In this document: piece by piece, positions 56,665-64,000 of the stretch
Layout: every line of letters begins with the position of its first letter
How positions within the stretch are numbered: the stretch's first letter is position 1
Assembly (NCBI GenBank): GCA_013416445.1
Contig: JACCER010000011.1
Location: forward strand, 85,228 to 149,227
Direction of reading: 5' to 3'
Source of the DNA: Alcaligenaceae bacterium
Lineage (GTDB): Bacteria > Pseudomonadota > Gammaproteobacteria > Burkholderiales > Burkholderiaceae_B
DNA: 64,000 nucleotides
Translations under genes and position numbers: made by a program
The notes under the pieces: generated by a model
What the model was told of the DNA's origin: nothing
The model's database searches: none
Seen by the model: the letters and a program-made list of their open reading frames with translations, nothing else

Positions 56665-57792
56665 ATGCCTTTCCCACCCGGCGCTATTCGTGACGCAATA
56701 GTCGAATACCTAACTGTATCAGCATCTGAAGCCACTACTAACGAGATCATGCAGGCCGTACAAGCACGCCTTGGCAAAGTGCCGGCATCTTCCATTCGTT
56801 CTTACTTAAGCCTTAATACACCAACCCGATTTGAACGCACAGGCAGGGGACGGTATTCGCTACAAGCATATCAGGGTGGTAACGCAAGCCATTCGGTAAC
56901 TCCTCTGGACTTTCGCTCTGAAACGCTAGGCGCCGCACAGGCTGTTCATGCCGACTGCTTTGACTGGCTGGCCTGTCAGCCGGAAAAAACCATTCATGCC
57001 ATCGTAACCGACCCCCCTTACGGCTTGGTCGAATACACCGAAAAAGAGACAAGCAAACTACGTAGCGGCAAAGGCGGCATATGGCGCATACCGCCCGCTT
57101 TTGATGGGCATCAGCGCGCACCGCTACCCCGTTTTACGGTGCTAGATCAAAACGATAAAGAAAAGCTTTACATGTTTTTCAAAAAATTTGGCAGTTTGGC
57201 CAAAAAAGTCATTGTTCCTGGCGGGAATGTGGTTATCGCATCAAACCCCTTGCTTACGCATATTGTTAGCTCTGCCATGATCGAAACCGGCTTTGAGCTC
57301 AGGGGCTACTTGGCCAGGCAGGTCATGACTATGCGCGGGGGCGACAGACCGAAAAACGCTCATGAAGAATTCTTTGACGTATCCGTCATGCCTCGCTCAC
57401 AATGGGAACCCTGGGTGGTGCTCAGAGCCCCTATTGAAGGTCGTGTTCAAGACAACTTAAGAAAATGGCGTACCGGCGGATTCAGACGAGTCTCGGCAGA
57501 AAAGCCTTTTGGGGATTTAATTACATCTCACCCAACACCCGCTTCAGAAAAAAAAATTGCACCTCATCCATCTTTAAAGCCGCAAGCCTTCATGAGACAG
57601 TTAGTACGAGGGGTGCTGCCCCTTGGAGAAGGTGTAGTGTTAGATCCCTTTATGGGTGCAGGCTCTACATTAGCCGCTGCGAACGCCGTGGGTTACCGAA
57701 GCATTGGAATTGAAATGGACAAAACATTTTTTGATCTAGCGAAATCAGCAGTACCTAAGCTAACCCAGCTTAAGGTCAAAAACAATGAATAG
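56665..57792 (+). CDS. DNA methyltransferase with N-terminal winged helix (type II R-M)
   Basis: A 375-residue DNA methyltransferase. The N-terminal 65 residues form a helix-rich wHTH-like module (GAIRDAIVEYLTVSASEATTNEIMQAVQARLGKVPASSIRSYLSL) that may bind DNA or regulate its own promoter. The catalytic DPPYGLVEY motif (about 127-135) comes before the SAM-binding DPFMGAGSTLAAANAVGYRSIGIEMD (about 330-355), i.e. a beta-group permutation; DPPY suggests N6-adenine methylation. ATG at 56665 follows GGAG. The restriction gene is convergent, eight bases beyond the stop. The target sequence is not known. Confidence 0.88.
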   Translation: MPFPPGAIRDAIVEYLTVSASEATTNEIMQAVQARLGKVPASSIRSYLSLNTPTRFERTGRGRYSLQAYQGGNASHSVTPLDFRSETLGAAQAVHADCFDWLACQPEKTIHAIVTDPPYGLVEYTEKETSKLRSGKGGIWRIPPAFDGHQRAPLPRFTVLDQNDKEKLYMFFKKFGSLAKKVIVPGGNVVIASNPLLTHIVSSAMIETGFELRGYLARQVMTMRGGDRPKNAHEEFFDVSVMPRSQWEPWVVLRAPIEGRVQDNLRKWRTGGFRRVSAEKPFGDLITSHPTPASEKKIAPHPSLKPQAFMRQLVRGVLPLGEGVVLDPFMGAGSTLAAANAVGYRSIGIEMDKTFFDLAKSAVPKLTQLKVKNNE

Positions 57793-57800
57793 CCAAGGGT

Positions 57801-58409
57801 TTACAACTTATAAATCCAGTGTTGCCTAAGCTTTTTAACACCTTCCTTATGCAAGGTAGCGGTACGAGTGCCAAGTGTAGACCTTGAGTTTTTACGAAAA
57901 TCTGCTTCTATAACATACGCCAAGTAAACCTCGGTGAACTGCATGGGGTTCCGCTTTGATGCCGGCTCACTACTGTTGTCGACCGTATAAACAAACACAC
58001 ACATCCATTGCTCTCTTGCACCGTGCGTATCAACCGCGCCACCTTTTTTACGGGTGCTCTTGATTTCTATACCTTCTACGCCCGAGGCAATTGCATCATT
58101 CACATACCTGCCCCGCTTTATCAGGTCGGGATGACCATTAAAATGCTTGTTTTCTACAAGAGCCCTAGAAAACTTTGCTAAAGAAGCCGTGATCATGTCA
58201 GATATGGTTCCTGACATAGCCGCCGGTCTCATCATATCGTCCAGCCGCTGCAAGCCGCGCTCTGATAACAGTTTGTTAACATCATGGAAAAAATCATACA
58301 CATCTTCCATCGCCGATCTGAAATCGCTAATTCGTAAATCGTAGGGCAGCTTTATATCTTGATTAAAGGCTGACTCATGAACTTTCGCTTTAACCGTCAT
58401 TGCTAACAT
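57801..58409 (-). CDS. Putative type II restriction endonuclease
   Basis: A 202-residue protein whose gene is tail-to-tail with the methyltransferase. An endonuclease core is suggested by GVEGIEIKSTRKKGG (about residues 111-125), which fits the E-x-K half of a PD-(D/E)xK site in a beta strand, with an acidic residue upstream and ARCWAREQWMCVFVYTV-like strand following (sequence shows GAREQWMCVFVYTV). The N-terminal half is helical (DFRSAMEDVYDFFHDVNKLL). I do not recognise the exact family; the assignment rests on neighbourhood plus the active-site pattern. Two ATGs (58409 and 58400) are possible starts. Confidence 0.7.
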   Translation of the reverse strand: MLAMTVKAKVHESAFNQDIKLPYDLRISDFRSAMEDVYDFFHDVNKLLSERGLQRLDDMMRPAAMSGTISDMITASLAKFSRALVENKHFNGHPDLIKRGRYVNDAIASGVEGIEIKSTRKKGGAVDTHGAREQWMCVFVYTVDNSSEPASKRNPMQFTEVYLAYVIEADFRKNSRSTLGTRTATLHKEGVKKLRQHWIYKL

Positions 58410-58463
58410 CCAGATGGAAAGAATATGCCAAAAGTGTAACTGAAATTAATAATGATATTGTTC

Positions 58464-58501
58464 GTAGGTCGGATTACGCACTGCGCGCTAATCCGACCTA
58501 C
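58464..58501. repeat. GTCGGATTA inverted element at the lapD stop codon
   Basis: GTAGGTCGGATTA (58464-58476) and its exact reverse complement TAATCCGACCTAC (58489-58501) flank a 12-base loop. The TAG stop of lapD (58498-58500 on the minus strand) is part of the repeat. It may also serve as the operon's 3' hairpin. Confidence 0.85.
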
Positions 58502-60453
58502 ATCCTAGGTAGCGCCCCATACCCCTGCAACATGACTTTTGCATCATTGCCCGGAACATCGTCTACATATACCTTCATGTCCAGCTCGATGGCGGTTTCG
58601 GCAATGGCTGCGGCCAGTTTCCGGGCGCCGGGGCTGTGCAGCAGGTTAGTCACCACGTCGCCGCCCAGTTTCACATATGTAAACGGCGCCAGGTGCAAAT
58701 GCATGAGCGCGTCGGGTTGCTGTGCCATGCGGCGCAAGCCGGAACGGGCGCCAGCCTGAACCACCTGATGGCAAAATTCCTGCACTTCCGCGCCATAAGC
58801 CACCAGGCCATGGGCATCGATTTCCAGCAGCAAGCGGCGTATTTGATCTGGTTGCGACAACAGGCCACCCAAGCGCCGCTTCATTTCAGGCAAGAAGTGC
58901 GGCTGCAGCAACGATGGCAGCGATATCTTGATGATCAGGTCGCCCTTGTTGTCATCCAGCCAGGCCAACCCAAGCTCGATTGCACGCAGGTCGCAATCAG
59001 CCGACAAGCCCAGGCGCACTGCCGCGGGCATAAACAAGTAAGCCGACAACAGGCCGCCATCGTCATCACGCAAGGCCAACGACGCCTCGTAGCGTTCGGC
59101 CACGATACCGCCATTGCCATACATGGCTGGCTGAATCGAGAGTTCCAGCCGGTTTTTCAGCAAGGCATCGTCCAGCAAGCCACGCCAGGCTGCTTCCCCC
59201 GTGCCAACCGATTTTTTCCCGAAATCGCTGTCAGCATAGGAAATGTATTCAACCTCATCCTGCCCGGCACTTTCAGCGCGCATCAAGCCATGGTCCAGCC
59301 TGGACAGTATCGAACTGACATCGCAATCGGGCGTGTAGTCGGTCAGCGACAGGCTCCAGCGGCACAGACGGCCATCGACCATGCGCACACGCAATACATC
59401 AAGCACCTGGCGCACCTGCTGCACCAGTCCGCTTGCCTCGGGGCCGACCGCGCCCGGCATCAACAAGATGAAATCAGAACCATTCAGGCGCGCCAACTGC
59501 CCATGCATGGCCGGAAAGCCTTCCATGGCACGCGACACCCCCTGCCCCACCGACAACAGCCATTGATCGACCTCGTTATGCCGCATCGTGGCGTTGATGC
59601 CTATCAGGTCGCGCTGGCGAAACAGCAGCACGTGGCCACCCTTGGGCGGCGTTTCGGGACTGCCCTTTAGCACCCGCCGCAACTCATTCAGGAAATACTT
59701 GCGGTTGGCCAGGCCGGTAACCGGGTCCTGGTTGACTTCCAGGCGCAGCGATTCGATGCGTGCATTCTGTTCCTGCGCCGTTGCCCTGACCCGTTCGCGC
59801 ACGTCATGAATCATGCGCGTGGCCTGTGCAAGCTCGGCAACCGAAGAACGACCAGGCGCAGGCGCACTTTGCCCACCTTCCGCAATCGCCCTGACCTGCT
59901 CGGTAATTTCACTTTTCAGCGCACGTTTCAGCCAGCGTATCAGCAGTACGGCAAACAGCGCCCACAACAAGCCCGCGCCCACCACCAGGGTAAACACCCG
60001 CAGGCTGCTGCGCCACAAAGAATCGCGCGCTGTCAGGTCGTCGGACGTAACCGTAAGCGTGCCCACCTGCTTCCAGCCATCGGAAACCTGCCGCGTAGCA
60101 GCGGGCGTTACCAAAGGCAGCAGCTTGCTGAACCAGGCCGGCGCCATGCCCGCCCCTGTCGACACTGCTGAGCCGCGCTCGACCATAGGCTGGCCGTCAG
60201 TGCCCATCAGGCTGATGGCGCGAAACTGGCCGCTGTCGAACAAGGCCGCAATGAGCAATTCGCGCGTGATCTCGTCCTGGTTGGCCGGCTGCGACAACGA
60301 CAGCGCCAGCGACGATGCCGCGTTTTCGCTTTGCGCCTGCAACTGAGTATTCAGATACTGACGCGCGCCATCGATGCTGAATACCAGCGTACCCGCCAGA
60401 ATAAAGATGATGGCTACCGTCACGCTGAGCAAAAGCTGTTTAAGTAAAGACAT
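58498..60453 (-). CDS. lapD: LapD-type c-di-GMP receptor (degenerate GGDEF-EAL)
   Basis: A 651-residue inner-membrane receptor. A helix at 7-27 and another at 152-172 bracket a periplasmic LapD/MoxY domain (28-150), followed by HAMP (about 173-225), a degenerate GGDEF domain (NGSDF at 324-328) and a degenerate EAL domain (about 425-651; EASL instead of EAL). Such proteins bind c-di-GMP without making or breaking it, and the periplasmic domain then captures LapG, sparing the adhesin from cleavage. It lies 48 bases after lapG on the same strand, behind the adhesin gene, the usual Lap arrangement. Its stop codon is in a repeat. Confidence 0.92.
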   Translation of the reverse strand: MSLLKQLLLSVTVAIIFILAGTLVFSIDGARQYLNTQLQAQSENAASSLALSLSQPANQDEITRELLIAALFDSGQFRAISLMGTDGQPMVERGSAVSTGAGMAPAWFSKLLPLVTPAATRQVSDGWKQVGTLTVTSDDLTARDSLWRSSLRVFTLVVGAGLLWALFAVLLIRWLKRALKSEITEQVRAIAEGGQSAPAPGRSSVAELAQATRMIHDVRERVRATAQEQNARIESLRLEVNQDPVTGLANRKYFLNELRRVLKGSPETPPKGGHVLLFRQRDLIGINATMRHNEVDQWLLSVGQGVSRAMEGFPAMHGQLARLNGSDFILLMPGAVGPEASGLVQQVRQVLDVLRVRMVDGRLCRWSLSLTDYTPDCDVSSILSRLDHGLMRAESAGQDEVEYISYADSDFGKKSVGTGEAAWRGLLDDALLKNRLELSIQPAMYGNGGIVAERYEASLALRDDDGGLLSAYLFMPAAVRLGLSADCDLRAIELGLAWLDDNKGDLIIKISLPSLLQPHFLPEMKRRLGGLLSQPDQIRRLLLEIDAHGLVAYGAEVQEFCHQVVQAGARSGLRRMAQQPDALMHLHLAPFTYVKLGGDVVTNLLHSPGARKLAAAIAETAIELDMKVYVDDVPGNDAKVMLQGYGALPRM

Positions 60454-60501
60454 ACCGTGCTACGCCTATAAACGATACTGCTTCTATCTATATAGATAAG
60501 A

Positions 60502-61230
60502 TCAGGGTTGAAAACCTTCTTTCTGCATCTTGATCAGCAAATTGCGCCAATGACCGATGCGATCCGGCGAAGCCGTGGCCGCGCCCGCTACATAAATGCC
60601 TTGCGCATTAAAACTGAACACCGGGGTAAGATCACGGCGCTGACTGGCCGGAGCAATGGAGCCCATCAGGTTGTCCAACACCAGCGGATCGGCGTCGGGG
60701 CTGGAATAATAGCCCAGCACCATATGCGCAATACTGCTGGAACTACCCATACCACCCACACGCGCCCTGACGTAAATCAGCCGCAGTTTTTCCGCCGGCA
60801 CGCCCAAATGCACCAAGGAAAAATACTTGGCGATGACATAATCTTCACAATCGGCCGCGCGCTTGCCCAGGGTTTCCAGCGGCGTAGCCCAGTAATCGGC
60901 CTTGCCCCAAATGTTGATATCTTCACCGCCTAGCGCGATGGTGTTCCAGAAATCGTTCACCGCCCGCAACTGTTGAGATTCAGGCTGCGAACGCTGTTGA
61001 GAAAGCATGGCCATCCATTGCGAAACGGCCTGTGCACCCCGCTGACCATAACGCGCCTTGGCGGTTTGCTGTATGCGTGCGGCATCGAACTGCAATGCCG
61101 TGGCGGGTAGATACGCCGCCGTCGCCAATACCATGCCGATAGCCAACAGCACAAAGTACAGGCGGGTCTGGTGAAAAACAGATGCGGCGCGCATGGCCAG
61201 TGTTGTAACCAAACTAAACGTTAAAGGCAA
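60502..61230 (-). CDS. lapG: LapG-type periplasmic cysteine protease
   Basis: A 242-residue bacterial transglutaminase-like cysteine protease (BTLCP) that cuts the N-terminal region of LapA-type adhesins and releases the biofilm. One N-terminal hydrophobic segment (about 25-45) directs it to the periplasm. The catalytic triad is intact: Cys128 in RAADCEDYVIAKY, His169 in SIAHMVLGYY, Asp186 in LVLDNLMG. Calcium-binding acidic residues in GGEDINIW are plausible. It is encoded between the adhesin and lapD. A start at Met13 is possible. Confidence 0.93.
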   Translation of the reverse strand: MPLTFSLVTTLAMRAASVFHQTRLYFVLLAIGMVLATAAYLPATALQFDAARIQQTAKARYGQRGAQAVSQWMAMLSQQRSQPESQQLRAVNDFWNTIALGGEDINIWGKADYWATPLETLGKRAADCEDYVIAKYFSLVHLGVPAEKLRLIYVRARVGGMGSSSSIAHMVLGYYSSPDADPLVLDNLMGSIAPASQRRDLTPVFSFNAQGIYVAGAATASPDRIGHWRNLLIKMQKEGFQP

Positions 61231-61311
61231 ATAACTTAAACGAAAAGTAAGAATAAAACAGCCCGGGCCGCGTTCTGTGCAACAAAGAGATGCATGGAAC
61301 GGGCCGGGATG

Positions 61312-61348
61312 AAAAAGCCTGGTATGTGTTGAGGCTACATACCAGGCT
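61312..61348 (-). terminator. Intrinsic terminator of the adhesin gene
   Basis: On the minus strand AGCCTGGTATGT, a nine-base loop, ACATACCAGGCT, then TTTTT: a perfect 12-bp stem about 14 bases past the adhesin stop. It would limit read-through from the adhesin into lapG-lapD. Confidence 0.9.
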
Positions 61349-61361
61349 GGATTGCAGTGGT

Positions 61362-64000
61362 TTACTGATCTACGTTCAGTTTGCCCTGCAGTATCAGGTT
61401 ACTGATCAATTGGGCTTGATCAACAACCCCATCGGTAATGTCGGCATTATCAATGATGATCTGTTGATCATATTTACTACCATCACTTTCAAGCCCCCCT
61501 GTTGAGCTGATATTAATTGTTGTCGTACTGCCGTCACCTGTAATATGTAAGAAATCAGTCAAATTACCACTTTCTTCGCCTTGCAAGAGATCGCTCAGAT
61601 CCAACATATCTTTTGGTTGACTATTGTAGCCAGGAGAACCAGGATTACTGGTATCGACACCAAAGTCGGTTATATGATCTACAGACGCATCAGCATCTGT
61701 CTTACTTGGATCTGCGTCACCTTTCATCCATACAAAGGTATCGTTGCCGGCGCCACCGGTAAGAGTATCGTTACCTTTGCCTCCGATAAGGATATCGTGG
61801 CCAGACCCACCGAACAGTTTGTCATCGCCAGACCCACCGACCAGAAGATCATTGCCTTCATCACCGTACAAGGTATCGTTGCCACCTTGTCCAAAGATAA
61901 TGTCGTTCCCGGTGCCGCCGTAGATAGTATCGCTACCATCCTGGGTGGTCTCACCAGCGTTAAAAGCAGCATAGTTATTAGCGGCTTTAAGGTACGTTAA
62001 TACATCGGCTATGGAAGGCTCGTAACCTAGACTTGCGGCCCAGGCATCGTGACTGGTGCTTACATCGCCAAAGATGATGTCGTTCCCACCTTGACCGAAA
62101 ATCGTGTCGTCACCTGCTCCACCAGAAATTCTATCGTGGCCTCCACGAGTGTCACCCGCTACGTTGAGCAGCGCTTGATTGGCGCTGATGCTTAGATAGT
62201 CGTACAGATCATCGTTGGTAGGTGCAACTCCAGAATTCTGGTAAGTCAAGAAAGCGACCAATGCTTCATAGCCAGCTCCCGGTGACAAGGTACGCCCTGC
62301 CCAACTTAGATTATCTGTGTTGATGGCGTCGCCGAAGATCACGTCTTTTCCGTCACCGCCGTTAATAACGTCATTGCCAACAGGATCAAGTACATCAACA
62401 TCGCCACTGCCCTTGATAAGCGTCGCCGCCAGCTTCGTTGGGTCAGTCACCACCTGTGCTTCCCCTATACCCTGGGTTCCTAGTATTTTGATGTTATCGA
62501 TATCGACACGAGCGCGATTACTACTACTATCGGAACCTGTGCTGCCATCATTCACCAAAAACTCGAAACCATACTTACCAGGGCCGTAGATCGCCGTTGT
62601 CACAGTCCCCGTACTGGTGGTGCCAAACTGAACTGGCACTGGTTCCCATTCGTTTGTAATACTATTTAGTTTCAATAACCTCCAGGTGAAGGCATCTTTA
62701 CTGCTGTCCCAATTACCCCCTCTATTTACAGTAAAGCTGAATGCAGCGCCTGTAGCTGCTGTCACCTCCATAGCGTGATTGACATTCATCGTAACGGTGA
62801 CGGGATCACTGCCCACAGTTGTATCCGTGATGCGCATCGCATTACTGCTTTTAGCTACGGTTCCTGTACCGTCTTTACTCCAGTTACTAGGATTGTTCAC
62901 GCCACTGTCGTTATTGAAAGTCGCATGGTTCTCGCTGTTACCTGAAAGCTCGACTCTAATATCTGTATTGTCATACTTATTCAACGTAGCCTGAGTCACA
63001 CCGGACCCGATACCAATTCCGTGAACGTCGCTGACTCCACTTAATATATTAAATGCAGCATCACGTGGGCCCGCACTATCGGTAGGCTCCCCATCCGTGA
63101 GGAAGAAGGTCATATTCTTGAACGACTCACCATCGCTATCCTCTGTAGGTTGCCCATCGAACCAAGCCGTCGTTTTCGTAAACGCTTGACCATAAGGGGT
63201 TTTTCCATTGGCAGACAGCGCATTTATTTTGGCAATAAAAGCATCAATATTATCTGGGGTCAAAGTGATCGAGTCCACCTCTTGGCTACTAGAGCCAGCA
63301 AACGTAATCAACGACACGTTGACTATGCCATCATGCAGGACCAGATGAGTCTCTAATAAAGAAACCAACGCTGCCTTGGCAGTTTCCAGCCTTGTTGGTT
63401 TATTGTTACCAGTACCCCATTTATCGTTCATGGAGCCTGAAAGATCCAGAACCAGGGCAATATTGTAATTCTGTCCTGGCGTCACGTTTGTGTGGAACCC
63501 ACCACGATCTCCCAACACAATGTCATCACCCGCACCAGCCGGTATCGTATGGCTTGCGTTGGTATCAACGATAAGCTGTGGGGGTGCCTTTACATCAGTG
63601 TTGCCCTGGATCGTGATCGTCACCGTGGCCGTGGCCGTATCGCCATCGCTGTCCTTGACCGTGTAGGTAAAGGTTTCCTTCAGGCTCTGGCCAGCGTTTA
63701 GCGCGTTGACCGCCGGATTGTCGTTGTGCAGCACATAGCTGTAGGTGCCGTTCGCGTTCAGCGTCACCGTGCCGTACTGCGCAGTGGGCGCACTCGTCCA
63801 GCTCCCGAAGGCCACCGGGCCATCAAAGGCGCTATCGTTATCCAGCGCGTTGCCACCCACCGTGTAGCTGCCGCTGTCCTCCACAATGATGTGGGTCTCG
63901 CCCACCGCCACCGGATCCGTGTCCGTGATCAGCACGTTCAACGCACCCGTGCCGCTCACCGCGTTCACATCCGTGACCGTGATCGCAAAGGTGTCGATCA
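61362..64000 (-). CDS. Giant RTX adhesin (LapA/BapA-like), 3' part
   Basis: The frame is open to the window edge, so at least 879 C-terminal residues of a larger surface adhesin. From the edge: a VCBS/Ig-like repeat (about 63600-63900; GNALDNDSAF...GTYSYVLHNDNPAVNALNAGQSLKETFTYTVKDSDGDTATATVTITI), a von Willebrand A domain with MIDAS DLSGSM at 63427-63447, an inserted beta-rich segment (about 62490-62940), the rest of the VWA, then RTX nonapeptides (GGAGDDTIFGQGGND and similar, about 61740-62150 and around 62330-62390), and a type I secretion C-terminal target domain. Type I export and cleavage by LapG are expected; the N-terminal cleavage site is outside the window. It is the first gene of the lap unit. 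Confidence 0.93.
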   Translation of the reverse strand, partial: IDTFAITVTDVNAVSGTGALNVLITDTDPVAVGETHIIVEDSGSYTVGGNALDNDSAFDGPVAFGSWTSAPTAQYGTVTLNANGTYSYVLHNDNPAVNALNAGQSLKETFTYTVKDSDGDTATATVTITIQGNTDVKAPPQLIVDTNASHTIPAGAGDDIVLGDRGGFHTNVTPGQNYNIALVLDLSGSMNDKWGTGNNKPTRLETAKAALVSLLETHLVLHDGIVNVSLITFAGSSSQEVDSITLTPDNIDAFIAKINALSANGKTPYGQAFTKTTAWFDGQPTEDSDGESFKNMTFFLTDGEPTDSAGPRDAAFNILSGVSDVHGIGIGSGVTQATLNKYDNTDIRVELSGNSENHATFNNDSGVNNPSNWSKDGTGTVAKSSNAMRITDTTVGSDPVTVTMNVNHAMEVTAATGAAFSFTVNRGGNWDSSKDAFTWRLLKLNSITNEWEPVPVQFGTTSTGTVTTAIYGPGKYGFEFLVNDGSTGSDSSSNRARVDIDNIKILGTQGIGEAQVVTDPTKLAATLIKGSGDVDVLDPVGNDVINGGDGKDVIFGDAINTDNLSWAGRTLSPGAGYEALVAFLTYQNSGVAPTNDDLYDYLSISANQALLNVAGDTRGGHDRISGGAGDDTIFGQGGNDIIFGDVSTSHDAWAASLGYEPSIADVLTYLKAANNYAAFNAGETTQDGSDTIYGGTGNDIIFGQGGNDTLYGDEGNDLLVGGSGDDKLFGGSGHDILIGGKGNDTLTGGAGNDTFVWMKGDADPSKTDADASVDHITDFGVDTSNPGSPGYNSQPKDMLDLSDLLQGEESGNLTDFLHITGDGSTTTINISSTGGLESDGSKYDQQIIIDNADITDGVVDQAQLISNLILQGKLNVDQ

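Noticed and set aside
58636..59670. 344-codon frame opposite lapD
   Set aside because: Antisense to lapD with low-complexity Gln/His composition.

Overview
The window reads as a chromosomal segment of a betaproteobacterium, most likely Burkholderiales, family Alcaligenaceae (Bordetella/Pusillimonas-like). Reasons: an uninterrupted spc/alpha ribosomal block ending rpsM-rpsK-rpsD-rpoA-rplQ, a System II cytochrome c maturation pair (resB-ccsB) beside a cytochrome c4, a HiPIP gene, a TRAP/CaiB/MmgE catabolic cluster and the cyanophycin-associated ABC/DUF1854 pair. The genus is inference. I recognised no tRNA, rRNA, IS element or CRISPR array.

Layout. 1-3.8 kb: 3' part of an ABC exporter and its DUF1854 partner (both known from cyanophycin loci), then a Tgl-type transglutaminase homologue. 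3.9-12.1 kb: a PEP-mutase/isocitrate-lyase family gene divergent from a GntR-led catabolic operon (CoA-transferase, enoyl-CoA hydratase, MmgE/PrpD, three TRAP transporter genes). 12.3-16.4 kb: universal stress protein, P-loop kinase-like protein, HiPIP, MFS exporter, TerB-like protein. 16.5-19.9 kb: a two-gene module, a RecQ helicase fused to a ComF-like phosphoribosyltransferase plus a DprA-like protein, which resembles a defence module. 20-32.6 kb: ssb, MFS, uvrA, dgt-aroB-aroK, mrcA, cyaY, lptM and lysA. 32.8-37.4 kb: two c-di-GMP enzymes separated by a gene-free stretch packed with repeats. 37.6-47.2 kb: ccsB-resB, cytochrome c4, engB, hemB, an Xre/RES toxin-antitoxin pair, dsbD, cutA. 47.3-56.3 kb: rplQ-rpoA-rpsD-rpsK-rpsM-rpmJ-infA-secY-rplO-rpmD-rpsE-rplR-rplF-rpsH-rpsN-rplE-rplX-rplN, all on the minus strand. 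56.6-58.4 kb: a convergent restriction-modification pair. 58.5-64 kb: a Lap-type adhesin system (lapD, lapG and the 3' part of a giant RTX adhesin).

How the parts work together. The Lap system is a c-di-GMP-controlled biofilm switch: LapG cleaves a surface adhesin unless LapD, loaded with c-di-GMP, sequesters it; the two GGDEF proteins in the window could feed that signal. DsbD, ResB-CcsB and cytochrome c4 form a periplasmic thiol/cytochrome maturation theme. Three accessory modules (RecQ-PRTase/DprA, Xre/RES, restriction-modification) sit between otherwise housekeeping neighbourhoods, as expected for genes acquired piecemeal.

The most interesting signals are the RecQ-PRTase/DprA module, the methyltransferase promoter with two abutting palindromes, the Tgl homologue lacking the usual glutamates beside its cysteine, the adhesin VWA domain split by an inserted beta-rich segment, and two families of intergenic repeats: a GTCGGATTA/TAATCCGAC inverted element that supplies the stop codon of three genes, and long perfect inverted repeats (24-31 bp arms).
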